From Micractinium sp. NFX-FRZ (taxonomy: Eukaryota; Chlorophyta; Trebouxiophyceae; Chlorellales; Chlorellaceae): a stretch of 19,644 nt of DNA. Location: positions 1 to 19,644 of the forward strand of contig JAPTJF010000709.1 in assembly GCA_029339195.1 (NCBI GenBank), given 5' to 3'. A model generated the notes under the pieces. That model saw nothing but the letters and a program-made list of their open reading frames with translations. It was not told the origin of the DNA and ran no database searches. The position numbers and the translations under genes are program-made. Below, piece by piece: positions 7,825 through 16,835 of the stretch (the first letter of the stretch is position 1; every line of letters begins with the position of its first letter).

Positions 7825-10800
7825 TCAAGCGCCGCGGGGCCTGGGCGCGGCTGGCCGGCGGCCATTGGCCGGCCCGCCCGCTGCCAGCGCCTGGCTGAAG
7901 CTGATGGGTGCGCTGGGGGCTGCCAGTGGTGCGGGCGCCGGCGCCGGCGCAGGGCCGGGCGCGGCCACGGCGGGGGCGATGGGCGCCGCGGGGCCGATAG
8001 GCTTGTTGTTGGTGGGGGAGGAGAGCATGGCGGGGGGCATGGAGGTGCGGCCAGCCAGGGGGGAGGGGACGTCCAGGGTGGCAGAGTTGACCATGGCAGC
8101 AATCTGCAGCGGAGAGGGTGTGAGGGTAAGAGAGTGAGCCGAATGGGGGCTCCCTACCAGAGCGGAGAAAGGGGAGGGGAGCGGGCACATGAATGCAAGC
8201 TGTACGGGAGCAGCCAAAGCATCGGCACATGTCGCAGCGCCAACAACAGCACAACTGTGCAGCCTCTGGCCGCAACAGCAGGCCACCCCGCCTGCCATGC
8301 CCCCATTGCTCCCAAGCCGCTGCAGCAGTGCCCTGAGTCCTGCCTACCTGCGCATCCTTTTTCAGGGTCTCAGCCTCCAGCGCCGCCAGCCGCGCCTCCA
8401 GGGAGGGCACCCCGCCCGCCGCAGCCGCGCCCGCCGCCGGCAGCCGCTCCGCCACCACGCGCGGCGGCGCCGCCGCCGCCGCCTCTGTCTGCTGCGCGGC
8501 CGGCGCGGCCGGCGCAGGGGGAACATAAGTGCCCGCCTTGATGGCCTGCACAATCTGGTCCGCCTCTGCCACCCGGGCGTCCATTGCGCTGACGTACTCG
8601 GGGGGAGGGGGCAGGAAGGTGGGCAGGCCCAGCATGACTGGCAGGCGCTCGCGGTAGGAGGCCACGGCGGCGCGGCACGCAGCAGCGGCGCCCTCTGCAG
8701 CGGCATACACCTCCTGCGGGCACACGGGGTGGCAGAGAGGGGAGGGGAGCCGGGCGGGCGGCAGCAGCAGCAGCAGGGTCAGCCAACTGGTGGAAATAGC
8801 TGCGGAGTGCTTGAAATGCACAGGACAGGCAGGCAGGGAGACACTTGGGTGCCGAGAGTGAAGGCAGGATGTGGGCAGGCAGCGTCTGCAGCCTGGCCCG
8901 GTGCCGCCCCCGCCTATCAGAAGCAGCCTCTGCAGCGCCCCCGCTGCCTACCTTCACATTCTTCTCGGCGGTGGCCCGCTGCTGCAGGAAGATTTTGGGG
9001 TCGCCCACACCCAGCTTGGCGGCCTGCTCGCCCTGCTTCACAGCCTGCGGGAAGGGCAGGTGGGGGCACACAGGCGGGGCAAGTAGTGGGCAGGCGGGCA
9101 GGTGGTTGGCAGGGAGAGGGAGCCACCTTCCACCCCACACCTCACACAGCACCCCCAGCCCAACCCAAGCCAAACCTCACGCCTTGCACACCCAACCCAT
9201 CCAAGCCCACACAGCGCGGCGCACCTTGTCCAGGCGCTCCCGGTAGAAGCGCGCCTTGCCCCCCAGCTCCGCCAGCTGCTGCAGGTTGAGCTCCACCACC
9301 TGCTGCATGGCACCCAGCAGCTTGACGGGCACCTCGGCCGCCACAACCTCGGACGCCAGGCCCGCCGCATCGGCCGGCGCGGCTGCATTGCCGCTGGCCG
9401 CGCCGCCCGCGCGCACCGCGCCGGTCAGCCCCTCCAGCGCACCCAGCCCGCCCTGCAGGGCGGCCGCGATCTCAGCGGGCGAAGCGCCCTTGGCGGGCTT
9501 GCCCGACCGGATGGCCTGCACCCGGCTCTTCAGGTGGCCGGCTGCCGAGGAGCGGCGCTCCTTGAGGTCGGATGCCTCGGAGCGCAGCGCCGACAGCTCA
9601 GCCTCCAGGCTGGCAATGCGCGACTCCACCTCGGTCAGCCGCGCCTGTGGAGGGAGGGAACGGCACGGGCAGGGAACAGGTCAGCAAACAAACGCGAGGA
9701 CTGAATGGCTGTGCTGCCCATGGGGAGGGGCAGGGCACGCTGGCGGCCCCACTTGGTGCAGCTTTCCCTTCCTGTTGCTTCCCTAATCACCGCCACTCCA
9801 CACCAAACCCGCCTCCCGTCCACCCTTTGCCAGCCCCATCACCCCTGGCTCACCACGCAAGTCGCCTCTGCCTCCTTCACCTGTCAAAGATAAAACCACG
9901 CATCCTCGCACATACTAGTACTTCCCTGATCATACACTGGCTCCCGCCGCATCCTTTTAAGCTGCTCTGCCCCCATGCCGCAACCTCAAACGGTCCCAGT
10001 CTTCCACCCCGGCCGCACTCACCGCGCTGGCCGCCTCCTCCTTGCGGTACGCCGCCTCCGCCTCCTTCACCTGCTCCTCAACACTCATCTTGGGCTTGGG
10101 GGGCTCCTGAACCTCCTGCAGGCGGGCAACCAACCAGGGGCAGGCAGGCAGGTAGGGCAGCAGGTGAGCACACAGGCTGGGCCAGCAGGGCAGCGTGAGG
10201 AAGAGCAGGCATTGGGGGGCCAACAGGCACAGCCCTCAGCGCAGTCAGGAGGAGGCGTGCCCCAGAACCAGAGCAGCTGAAGGGCCTCCCTGCTCTACAT
10301 TGCACCCCACCAGTCCATCCCCCTGCACCACTGCCAAGCCTTGCCCAGAAAAGCGAGGCTAAGGCACCTGCAGGCGGGCGGCCAGCGCAGCACGCAGCTA
10401 CTCCATCCACCGCAAGCAGCGTCCCGACTCGCCCCGCCCTGCACCACCAGCAACCCCTGGCCTTGCGCCGCCAACAGAGACTCTTTCGAAAACAGAAAAA
10501 CAGCACCATGCACGGCTCACACACCTGCAGGCGGGCAGCCAGCGCAGCCCGCAGCTCCTCCAGTGCACGCAGCGCGGCCGCCAGCTCAGGCGCCTGCGGC
10601 GGCAGCGGCGCGCCGCCACCCGGGCGCAGCACGTCCACCTGCCCCGTCAGCAGCTCCAGGATGGAGCCGTACAGCTTGCACAGCTCCTTGGCCTGGGTGG
10701 TGCCCCCCAGCCGCGCCTCTGCGCGCCCCAGCTCTCCACCCAGGCGCCGCAGCTTGGTGGCAGGCGCCTCCACAGGCTTACTGGGAGGCGGCTTGGGGAT

Positions 10801-11797
10801 GCCGCGCTTCAGCAGGCCCACGGCGGCCACCACAGCGCGCTTGGCAGCGGGCGTGGGCGCCAGCGGGTCGGCGGCTGCCAGCTGGCCCAGGCTGGCGGCG
10901 GCGTTGGCGAGGGCCAGCGGGAGGCCAGAGGGCAGCGAGGGGTGGGCGACAGCACCCAACAGCTGGGACAGGGGGCGCGCCTCGCTGGCCACGGTGCCAC
11001 GTGCGCACACAGCCTCAGTGAGCGCCTCCAGGCCCCGGCTCTTCAGCAGCACCTGTGCGGCGGTGGGCAGAGGGCGGGCATGTGTGGGTGGCGGTGGGCG
11101 GAGGGTGGGGGTGGCTGAGCGAGATGGGTGCTGGTTGTCTTGGAAGGCACCCAGCACCCACCAGATGCATGCATGCCCTGGCTGAGATCTGAGTGTGAGC
11201 TGCTTGTCCTACGGCCTGTTCCCGGCGTCAGCAAGGCGCCTCAGCGACAGTGGCGGCAAGGGAGCAAGGGAACGGCAGCACCCAGCTGGTGGCAGCACCC
11301 AGCTCGGTTGGTCCCAGCAAGTGCCTGTCCCCGCTTGCTTACCTGCTTGAAGTCCACCAGCTTGTTGCCATCGGTGTAGAGTCCATCTCCACGCACCATC
11401 TGCGGCCAGGAGAGGCGGCATGCATGCACAGGCATCAGTCGTGCACGAGTGCAGGCCGCCGGCGGCGCAGCTCTGTATGTGCCTTCCGCCGCCGCCCGCC
11501 CACCTGCTCCGCCCACTCCAGGGCCAGGGCGCCCAGCTCGCCCGATGAGGCCGCCACAGTGGCCGCCTCCAGCGACTCGCCAGCATCCTTGGCGGTCTGC
11601 ACCCGCGGCTCGGGAGCCCGCTCGGGCGCTTTGGGGGCCTTGGTGATCAAGGGGGCCTGTGGCTCGGCGATCGCGCCTGCCGAGGCTGCCTTCTTCTTCG
11701 ACTTCTTCTTGGCCTTGCTGCTCGCGGTTGCAGCCACCACCGCGGGCTGCTCGGCCCCGCCGACCAGCAGGTCGAAGGCGTTGCGCACGCTGGCCAT
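7825..11797 (-). CDS. Ala-rich coiled-coil protein, function unknown
   Basis: Predicted 709-aa protein from eight exons: 11797-11504, 11399-11343, 11052-10525, 10115-10023, 9644-9225, 9044-8952, 8713-8348 and 8103-7825. Every exon length is a multiple of three and every intron is phase 0. I do not recognise the family. The N-terminus (MASVRNAFDLLVGG) is followed by a Lys-rich segment (KAKKKSKKK, about 28-36) that could bind nucleic acid or act in nuclear import. Residues about 118-295 are helical and Ala/Leu-rich (KELCKLYGSILELLTGQ). Exons 4 and 5 encode charged coiled coil (EEQVKEAEAAYRKEEAA; EVESRIASLEAELSALRSE). Exon 7 encodes SYRERLPVMLGLPTFLPPPP. The C-terminal exon is a Pro/Ala-rich low-complexity tail. 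A scaffold or RNA-associated role is possible but is only inference. Intron 3 and intron 4 contain copies of adjacent exon sequence (see findings). Confidence 0.72.
9854..9880 (-). other. Possible 27-nt micro-exon or decayed exon copy
   Basis: Inside intron 4 of the coiled-coil gene, TTTGACAG precedes 27 bases encoding VKEAEATCV, followed by the donor GTGAGC. It keeps phase 0 on both sides, so inclusion would add nine residues (718 aa). It copies the middle of the preceding exon (GTGAAGGAGGC[G/A]GAGGCG) with the exonic CAG now serving as acceptor. It could be a functional cassette exon or only a decayed duplication. Confidence 0.5.
10368..10402 (-). repeat. Intronic copy of the 3' edge of exon 3, coiled-coil gene
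   Basis: About 35 bases match 10525-10559, the end of exon 3, with three or four mismatches and with the CAG/GT donor included. A shorter third copy of the same junction (TGCCCGCCTGCAGG on the minus strand) lies at the intron's acceptor next to base 10115. Confidence 0.85.
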
Positions 11798-12752
11798 GTT
11801 GTGAAAGGCGCAGGGCGCTGTGAAGCGCAGTCGAAGGGTGGCGGAGCGGCCGATGGAGCCCAATTGTGAACAGTCACTTTCCAGAGGCGCAGATGTGTAC
11901 CTCAGCGTACCTTTGCGAGGCGCCAGTTGGGTGCAAGTTTTGTGCACCCACTTGCGCCCCCTTGCACCTTCATAGCTGCCATTGTATGATGGCACACCAC
12001 CTCTGCTCAGGCCTGGCTCCCTCTGCACCCTGCCAAAATAAACAGACGCAGCGCGGTCGACGGCAACGGCGTGGCGTATCGCCAGGCGTGTCGCAGCACC
12101 AAGTATCCCAGATTCCCAGCTGCCCATCTCCTACTCTTGCCTCGGCATATGTGCTCAGCATCCGCAAAACAGAGATTGCAAGGCGGCCCAACCACAGAGT
12201 AGCAGGCTGCAATCGCTGCCTGCATCCACGCTTGCCGGCGGCGCCAGCCCTTCCCGGCGTCCCCCGACTGTTTGCACCTATTTGCAGCATGCTCCTTCAC
12301 GCCTAATTGCTGCAGTTTGTGATGGAGGGCCACAAAAGACGCACACAACTGATGTGCATGTTGGACGCCAAACTATCATCCGCAGCCCCTGGCCCCCGAA
12401 CTGACACTGATTGCTGAGCACGGCTAGCCGCCGCCGGCAGGCATGTGCCCCAGAAAGTTGCAATGCATGCGCCACCTCTGCACGTGACTGTTGGCAGCAA
12501 CGTAGGGGCAGCTACCAGGCAAGCTGGGTGAGCCACTCAGAACAGTTCATATAGCACATGAGATCCTGGGAGAACAGAAGAAAAGGAGCGGATGAAAGCA
12601 CACAAAGCCAAGAGCAGGCTCGGGGGTGCAATATCGTTATACATGTTGATGTGCAGCAGGCACACAGCCGGCGCAGCACAGCATGACCCACTTCTTACGG
12701 GCTCAGGGCGGATCACCGCAGGCAGCCGCGTTCACCAGACTGGGGCTCACTC
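11798..12752. other. Spacer between two minus-strand genes
   Basis: Just under 1 kb between the start of the coiled-coil gene and the stop of the small mitochondrial-protein gene. It should contain the promoter of the former and the 3' untranslated region of the latter. The open frames on both strands look non-coding (Cys, His and Arg-rich without recognisable domains), and I found no repeat, tRNA or clear regulatory site. Confidence 0.45.
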
Positions 12753-13278
12753 TCACACGTCTGCCACGCGTGACGGCGGCGTCTCCGGCCGCAGCACCTC
12801 CTGCGCCGCCTTCACAGCCGCCGCCTTCTCTTTCTCATACACCTCCACGTAGAGCCACACGGTAGCAGACGCCCCAAAGGCCAGCGCCAAGATGTTGCCG
12901 CGGGTCACCACCTGGGGGATCCAGGAGGAGGGAGGAGCAGTTCAAGGAATGGCTGCCCACAGGGATTAAGGCATGGCTGGACAGCTCTGGGGCTGGGGGG
13001 CGCGGTCAGCGGCGGCACGGGGATGGGTTGCCTTGCCACAAACATGTGCTGCAGTGTCTTTGCCGCATCCTCGGCCCCCTCCAGCACAGCACCCACTTCA
13101 TGCTCGGCAAGCTCACCAGCCCACCGGGCAACTTGAGCAGTCCCTGCTCATCCGGAGCGCCGCCGCCTGCGCCGGTGCTGGCCAGGCCCCGCCGCCCGGC
13201 AGGCCCCGCTCCCCTGCCCACAGCAGCTGCCCAGGCTGCCACTGGCCGCGCCAGTCTCGGAGAGGCGCAGCAGTTCAT
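12753..13278 (-). CDS. Small putative mitochondrial single-pass membrane protein
   Basis: Predicted 106-aa protein from two exons, 13278-13117 and 12911-12753, with a GTGAGC donor and phase 0. Residues 1-35 are rich in Arg and Ala without acidic residues (MNCCASPRLARPVAAWAAAV...RR), like a mitochondrial presequence. A hydrophobic segment lies at about 60-76 (NILALAFGASATVWLYV), followed by a charged Lys/Glu/Ala helix and a short Pro-containing tail. I do not recognise the family. A small inner-membrane subunit or assembly protein would fit, but that is inference. It is divergently arranged with the SCO/HCC2-like gene. An alternative reading of part of the intron (frame QVARWAGELAEHEVGAV) is open and acidic, so a different exon choice is possible. 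Confidence 0.6.
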
Positions 13279-13476
13279 GGTCCGACGTGTTTCTGTTGGG
13301 TTTGACTGCCCAGCTCAGAAGAAGACGATGAAATGACACGGGGGGGAGGACCCGTCAGCAAGCATTTCGAGGTGGCTTTCCACCTCCTTCCTCCGACTCT
13401 CTTCTCTGGAGTCTACGGGTCCTTCGCAGTGCAGTAGACCGCTCCTTCACCTTGGAACCATCGTATAGTAGCAGCC
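13279..13476. promoter_or_regulatory. Bidirectional promoter between two mitochondrial-type genes
   Basis: Only 198 bp separate the divergent ATGs of the small mitochondrial protein and the SCO/HCC2-like protein. A hairpin with a 7-bp stem and 4-base loop (GAGGTGG-CTTT-CCACCTC) lies at 13369-13386. The remainder is pyrimidine-rich toward the plus-strand gene. No TATA box is visible. Confidence 0.5.
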
Positions 13477-16400
13477 ATGTCTTCTCGAGCCGCCAGCATC
13501 GCCAGCCTGTGCCGCCGGGCCGCCGCCGCGGCCGTGGGGCAGCGCTCGCCTGCCTTCCTGCCAGCAGCGGCTGGGGTGAGCGCCTTGGAAGTGTGGGGAG
13601 TGGCGGGGGGCAGGACCGAAGGCGTCCAAGGCCGACAGAGGGGCCCAGAGGGGGCTTTGGGAGGTAGCCGGCATGACGGCGTGCTGCTCGCCGCACTTCA
13701 CTGCGCCACCACTTGCCTGCCCCCGCCACTTGCAGCAGACGCGCCCCATTGTCACCGCTGCTGCCGCGACCGCGGGGGCTGCCGCCCACGGGACGATGAT
13801 GCGAATTTTGGGATTTGATGTGCCTTACCGTTACGTGATAGGCACGGGTGGGTGTGTGCGTGTGGTGTGAGTAGGCAGGGGACACGGACATGCCAGAGAG
13901 GCAGGCTGGTGCGTGTGCGCGCTGAGCAGGCAAGGCACCAGTTCTAAGTGAAAGTATATTCAAGCCTGGCTGCAGGTTTGGTGCCCGCACTCGCTCACTC
14001 TCCTCCCCGCCCCTCCCTGCCTTCCCCTCCCGCTCCTCCTGCAGCTCCCCTACCCCAACTGTGCAGCCCTGCTGGTGGGCTTGTGCCTACACCAGTCCCC
14101 CGCTGCCTTCCCTTCCCCCGACCGTCCCTCCCTCATACTCCCCCCTCAACACTCTCTCGCACTTCCTCTCACTCCCTGCTCTCTCTCTCCCCCTGCTGTG
14201 CAGCCCTGCTGGTGGGCTTTGGTGCTTACACCTACGAGACGCTGGTGCTGGCCAAAGAGGACATGCGCCCGCTGGCGGCGGAGATCACGCGCCACCCAGA
14301 CATCCGCTCCCTCAGGTGGGACCATCACTGGCTGCGCTCCATGGCGCGTGTTCCATTGCTCAGCACCCCCACAAAGCACCCCTGCTGACCTCTGGTTGTG
14401 CAACCCGCCCCATCAGCCCTGGCAGGGCGATGGACCAGGATGGAGGGCGAGGCGTTCATTGCGCAGCACCTTTGGCCACCTGCCGGGCAAGCGGGCCCAG
14501 AACGAGCCCAGCCCAGCCCTCGAACCTCCTTCCTGCCCTCCCACACTCCCCCAGGATGGTCAACCACGAGGGCAAGACGTTCACCGCCCAGCACCTGCTG
14601 GGCAAGTGGGCCCTGATCGACTTTGGCAGCCTGGGCAGCGCCCAGGATGTGAAGGGCATCAACGCCGTCTGCAGGTGCGCTGCGCTGCGCTGCGCTGTGC
14701 TGTGCTGTGCTGTGCTGTGGTTGCGCATGCGCAGCGCCCCACCAAAGCGCCAGCGGTGGTAGGCAGGAGTTCTCATTCCAGCCACACTTCCCCGTTTCAG
14801 TGTGGTGAATTCATTTTGCCCTGCAGCCGAGGCCGCCCGGCTGCCAACTGATGCCGGTGTCTGACCCTCTCCCTCACGCCATTCCCTCTCACTACCCAAT
14901 GAGGGCCCCCCGCAGGGCCGCCGAGGCCGCCCAGCAGCGCACCGGCGTGGCGGTGACCCCCGTCTTCCTCTCCCTCACGCCGCACAGCGACAGGTGCGGG
15001 AGTGGGCGGCGGTGCTTGCGTTCAGGCTGCACGTTGACATCACCGCCCCTGTCTCCCTGGGCCTGTCCTCCCTGGTTAAGGTGTTCTAACCCCCGCCTCC
15101 AGCCGCCTCCTGGGCAGCTGTGCTGTGCTGTGCTGTGCTGTGCCGTGCCGTGCCGTGCCGTGCCGTGCCGTGCCGTGCCGTGCTGCACTGCTGTGCTGCA
15201 TTGTCGTGCTGCATAAGACAGCTGACACAAACCTCCCTCCCACCGCATCTTCCCTCCCGCCCGGGTGCCGGGGACCTGAAGCGCACGCGCTCCCTCCCTG
15301 CCTCTCCCCTGCGCACCCCCCCTGCATTGCGAACCCTGATGTCACTGCACCCCCTGCACAAAACCAACGCTCTCCATCTCTGCCTCTCCCCAGGGTGGAT
15401 GACCTGAAGCGGGTGGTGGGGGCCGCCGGGCACCCCGGGCTGGTGGCCCTGACCGGCGACGCCGATGGGGTGAGTGGGCGGGCCCAGGAGGGTGCGTGTC
15501 GGAGGAGAACGATGGTACAGCTGGAGCCCAGAAAAATAACTGCAGCTGGCAGGGAGTGGGTGGCCTGACTGGTGATGCTGATGGGGCGAGTGGGCGGGTC
15601 CGGGAGGGAGTCCCCCGAGGAAGAACTGCAGCTGGCGGGCCGGGGCAGCCCGGTGCTGCTGGCTTGGACCGGTGCTGCTGAGGGGTTTAATGGGCAGTAC
15701 TGCCACTAGTGCAAGGACAGCGGAACTGGTTGGGTAGCGCGCCGGCTTGACTGGGGGCGGTGGGGGACCCGCGGAGTGGTGCCTTTGAAAATCAGGTTTG
15801 TGTGCTTACGTGGCAGCTGGCCGCCCTCACAAGTTCAGCTGGCTGAAGAAGACATTCGAGTTGCTTAGGGTTTCCCCTTGAGGGCCACCCATGTTGGCGC
15901 AGGTTTTGGAGTGCGCGCACCGGTTCAAGTCTTTGCAGAAGGCGGCGATGCTGTCGGCCATCAAGGGGGATGAGCAGTACAAGGTGGGGATGGGCAGTAC
16001 AGGGGAGCAGGCAGTACAAGATGGGATCTACAGGAAGGGCGGCAGGGCAGGGCAAGGCTGGGGATGGGCAGCGCGGCGTGCCTGGGGTGCCCCCGTCCCC
16101 GCCTGCCAACTGCCACCTGTCTGCAGAGGGGGGCCACTGTGCCGCCCTGGTTGCAACCTGCGATGCTGTTTGCCCATTCACCAAACCATGGGCTGCCTGG
16201 CTTGGGCGGTTCTTGCCGGCCTGCCGCCTGCCTGCAGAAGGGGGACGCCGCTGTGGACGAGGCCTACGTCAGCTCCTTTGGTCAGTGAGAGTGAGAGTGA
16301 GAGTGAGGTGCCAGCTTGCAGCTGGCAGGGATGGGCCGAGGAGGCTGAGAGGCACTCGGGCTACCCCCCCCCTGGGGCCACCAGCTATGGTCGCTGGCGG

Positions 16401-16648
16401 CAGGTGTTTGTTGAAAGGGGAACAGCAGCACGCACAAAAGCAGGGGACCTTCCCTCTTGCCCCTCCTGGTGATGCCTACATGGCGCCCCTTCCCCGCCAC
16501 CTCAGCGTCCACACCTCCCCTCGTTGCCCTCCCCCTCCCCCCTGCAGTCTATCTGATCAACCCCAGCGGCGAGTTTACAAAGCTGTGGCCCAAGGACGTG
16601 ACCATCCCGCTGCTGTCAGATGCCGTGTCCCTGGCAGTCAAGGAGTGA
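13477..16648 (+). CDS. SCO1/SenC-like protein lacking copper ligands (HCC2-like)
   Basis: Predicted 273-aa protein from nine exons: 13477-13575, 13736-13847, 14204-14315, 14555-14674, 14916-14993, 15394-15469, 15903-15983, 16238-16280 and 16548-16648. Phases agree throughout (0,1,2,2,2,0,0,1). Residues 1-33 look like a mitochondrial presequence (MSSRAASIASLCRRAAAAAV). A membrane span lies at about 64-84 (YRYVIGTALLVGFGAY). The thioredoxin-like SCO domain follows: HEGKTFTAQHLLGKWALIDF, then VTPVFLSLTPHSD, and finally YLINPSGEF near 242. SCO1 uses CxxxC and a distal His to bind copper for cytochrome c oxidase assembly. Here the CxxxC position reads GSAQDV (Ser136 and Val140 where Cys is expected), and the His position near 237 is Val. 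Loss of all three ligands is the hallmark of plant HCC2-type SCO proteins, which are thought to act in redox or stress roles rather than copper delivery. Confidence 0.83.
14059..14092 (+). repeat. Copy of exon 3 5' edge in intron 2, SCO-like gene
   Basis: The first 24 bases are identical to the acceptor and start of exon 3 (CTGTGCAG followed by CCCTGCTGGTGGGCTT at 14196-14219); matching then continues with gaps into the ACACC that encodes Tyr-Thr. The copy lies 137 bases upstream of the true junction. The copy loses the reading frame after the shared segment. Confidence 0.93.
14435..14500 (+). repeat. Copy of exon 4 5' edge in intron 3, SCO-like gene
   Basis: Begins CCAGGATGG like the true acceptor at 14551-14559. 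It then matches GAGGGC[A/G]AG[A/G]CGTTCA and CAGCACCT, and after a small insertion GGGCAAG[T/C]GGGCCC. Small gaps and substitutions show that it is a decayed duplicate of the coding edge. Confidence 0.88.
14675..14720 (+). repeat. Pentanucleotide repeat CTGCG/CTGTG at a splice donor
   Basis: An array of five-base units (CTGCG, then CTGTG) starts directly at the donor of intron 4 of the SCO-like gene and runs for about 45 bases. Related CTGTG units also occur immediately before the acceptor at 3909 in the methyltransferase gene. Confidence 0.92.
14821..14882 (+). repeat. Copy of exon 5 in intron 4, SCO-like gene
   Basis: Shares GCCGAGGCCGCCC and, further on and in the same order, CTCTCCCTCACGCC with exon 5 (14916-14985). 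Diverged sequence and gaps lie between the two blocks. It lies about 100 bases upstream of the original. Confidence 0.85.
15118..15200 (+). repeat. Pentanucleotide array CTGTG/CCGTG in intron 5
   Basis: About four CTGTG units are followed by about seven CCGTG units and degenerate CTGCA/CTGTG units, within intron 5 of the SCO-like gene. Such an array is expected to vary in length between strains and produces spurious open frames on both strands. Confidence 0.94.
15559..15608 (+). repeat. Copy of exon 6 3' edge and donor in intron 6
   Basis: Matches 15441-15492 (end of exon 6, donor and first intron bases) at roughly 43 of 51 positions. Most differences are C-to-T changes at third codon positions of the copied exon (for example GGCGACGCC to GGTGATGCT). 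One base is deleted, and the donor has changed from GTGAGT to GCGAGT. Confidence 0.92.
15989..16030 (+). repeat. Partial repeats of the exon 7 3' edge in intron 7
   Basis: The exon 7 end GATGAGCAGTACAAGGTGGG is followed by two nearby variants: GATGGGCAGTACAGG at about 15987 and GGCAGTACAAGATGGG at about 16009. All three are in the same orientation. Confidence 0.8.
16110..16134 (+). repeat. Copy of exon 8 5' edge in intron 7
   Basis: CTGCCACCTGTCTGCAGAGG and the following G run match the acceptor and start of exon 8 at 16221-16244 at about 21 of 24 positions. The copy lies 111 bases upstream of the true site. Confidence 0.85.
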
Positions 16649-16830
16649 GAGGAAGGACTGCCTGCCTGCTGCCAGCAGTGCGCCGGCGCCGCGCCGCCCT
16701 CACACTCTGCCCGCTTGCTGCCCTGGGCGACGATACGGGGCATGCATGTGTGTGCGGTCGGTCACAGGCCACGCTCCCTCACCCCCACCGGCCCGACTGC
16801 CAGCAGCCACGGCGGTCGGTACCGGTACGC

Positions 16831-16835
16831 TGTAA
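16831..16835 (+). terminator. Candidate polyadenylation signal TGTAA
   Basis: TGTAA occurs about 183 bases after the stop of the SCO-like gene, followed by an AT-richer stretch (ATTTTAG). A second TGTAA lies near 17055. Confidence 0.45.

Noticed and set aside
12905..13116. Coding reading of the intron in the small mitochondrial gene (frame LAEHEVGAVLEGAEDAAKTLQ)
   Set aside because: It looks protein-like, but the canonical GTGAGC donor at 13116 joins the two clear exons in phase; kept only as an alternative.
15086..15407. Open frames across the CTGTG/CCGTG array on both strands
   Set aside because: They consist of repeated short peptides produced by the pentanucleotide array inside an intron.
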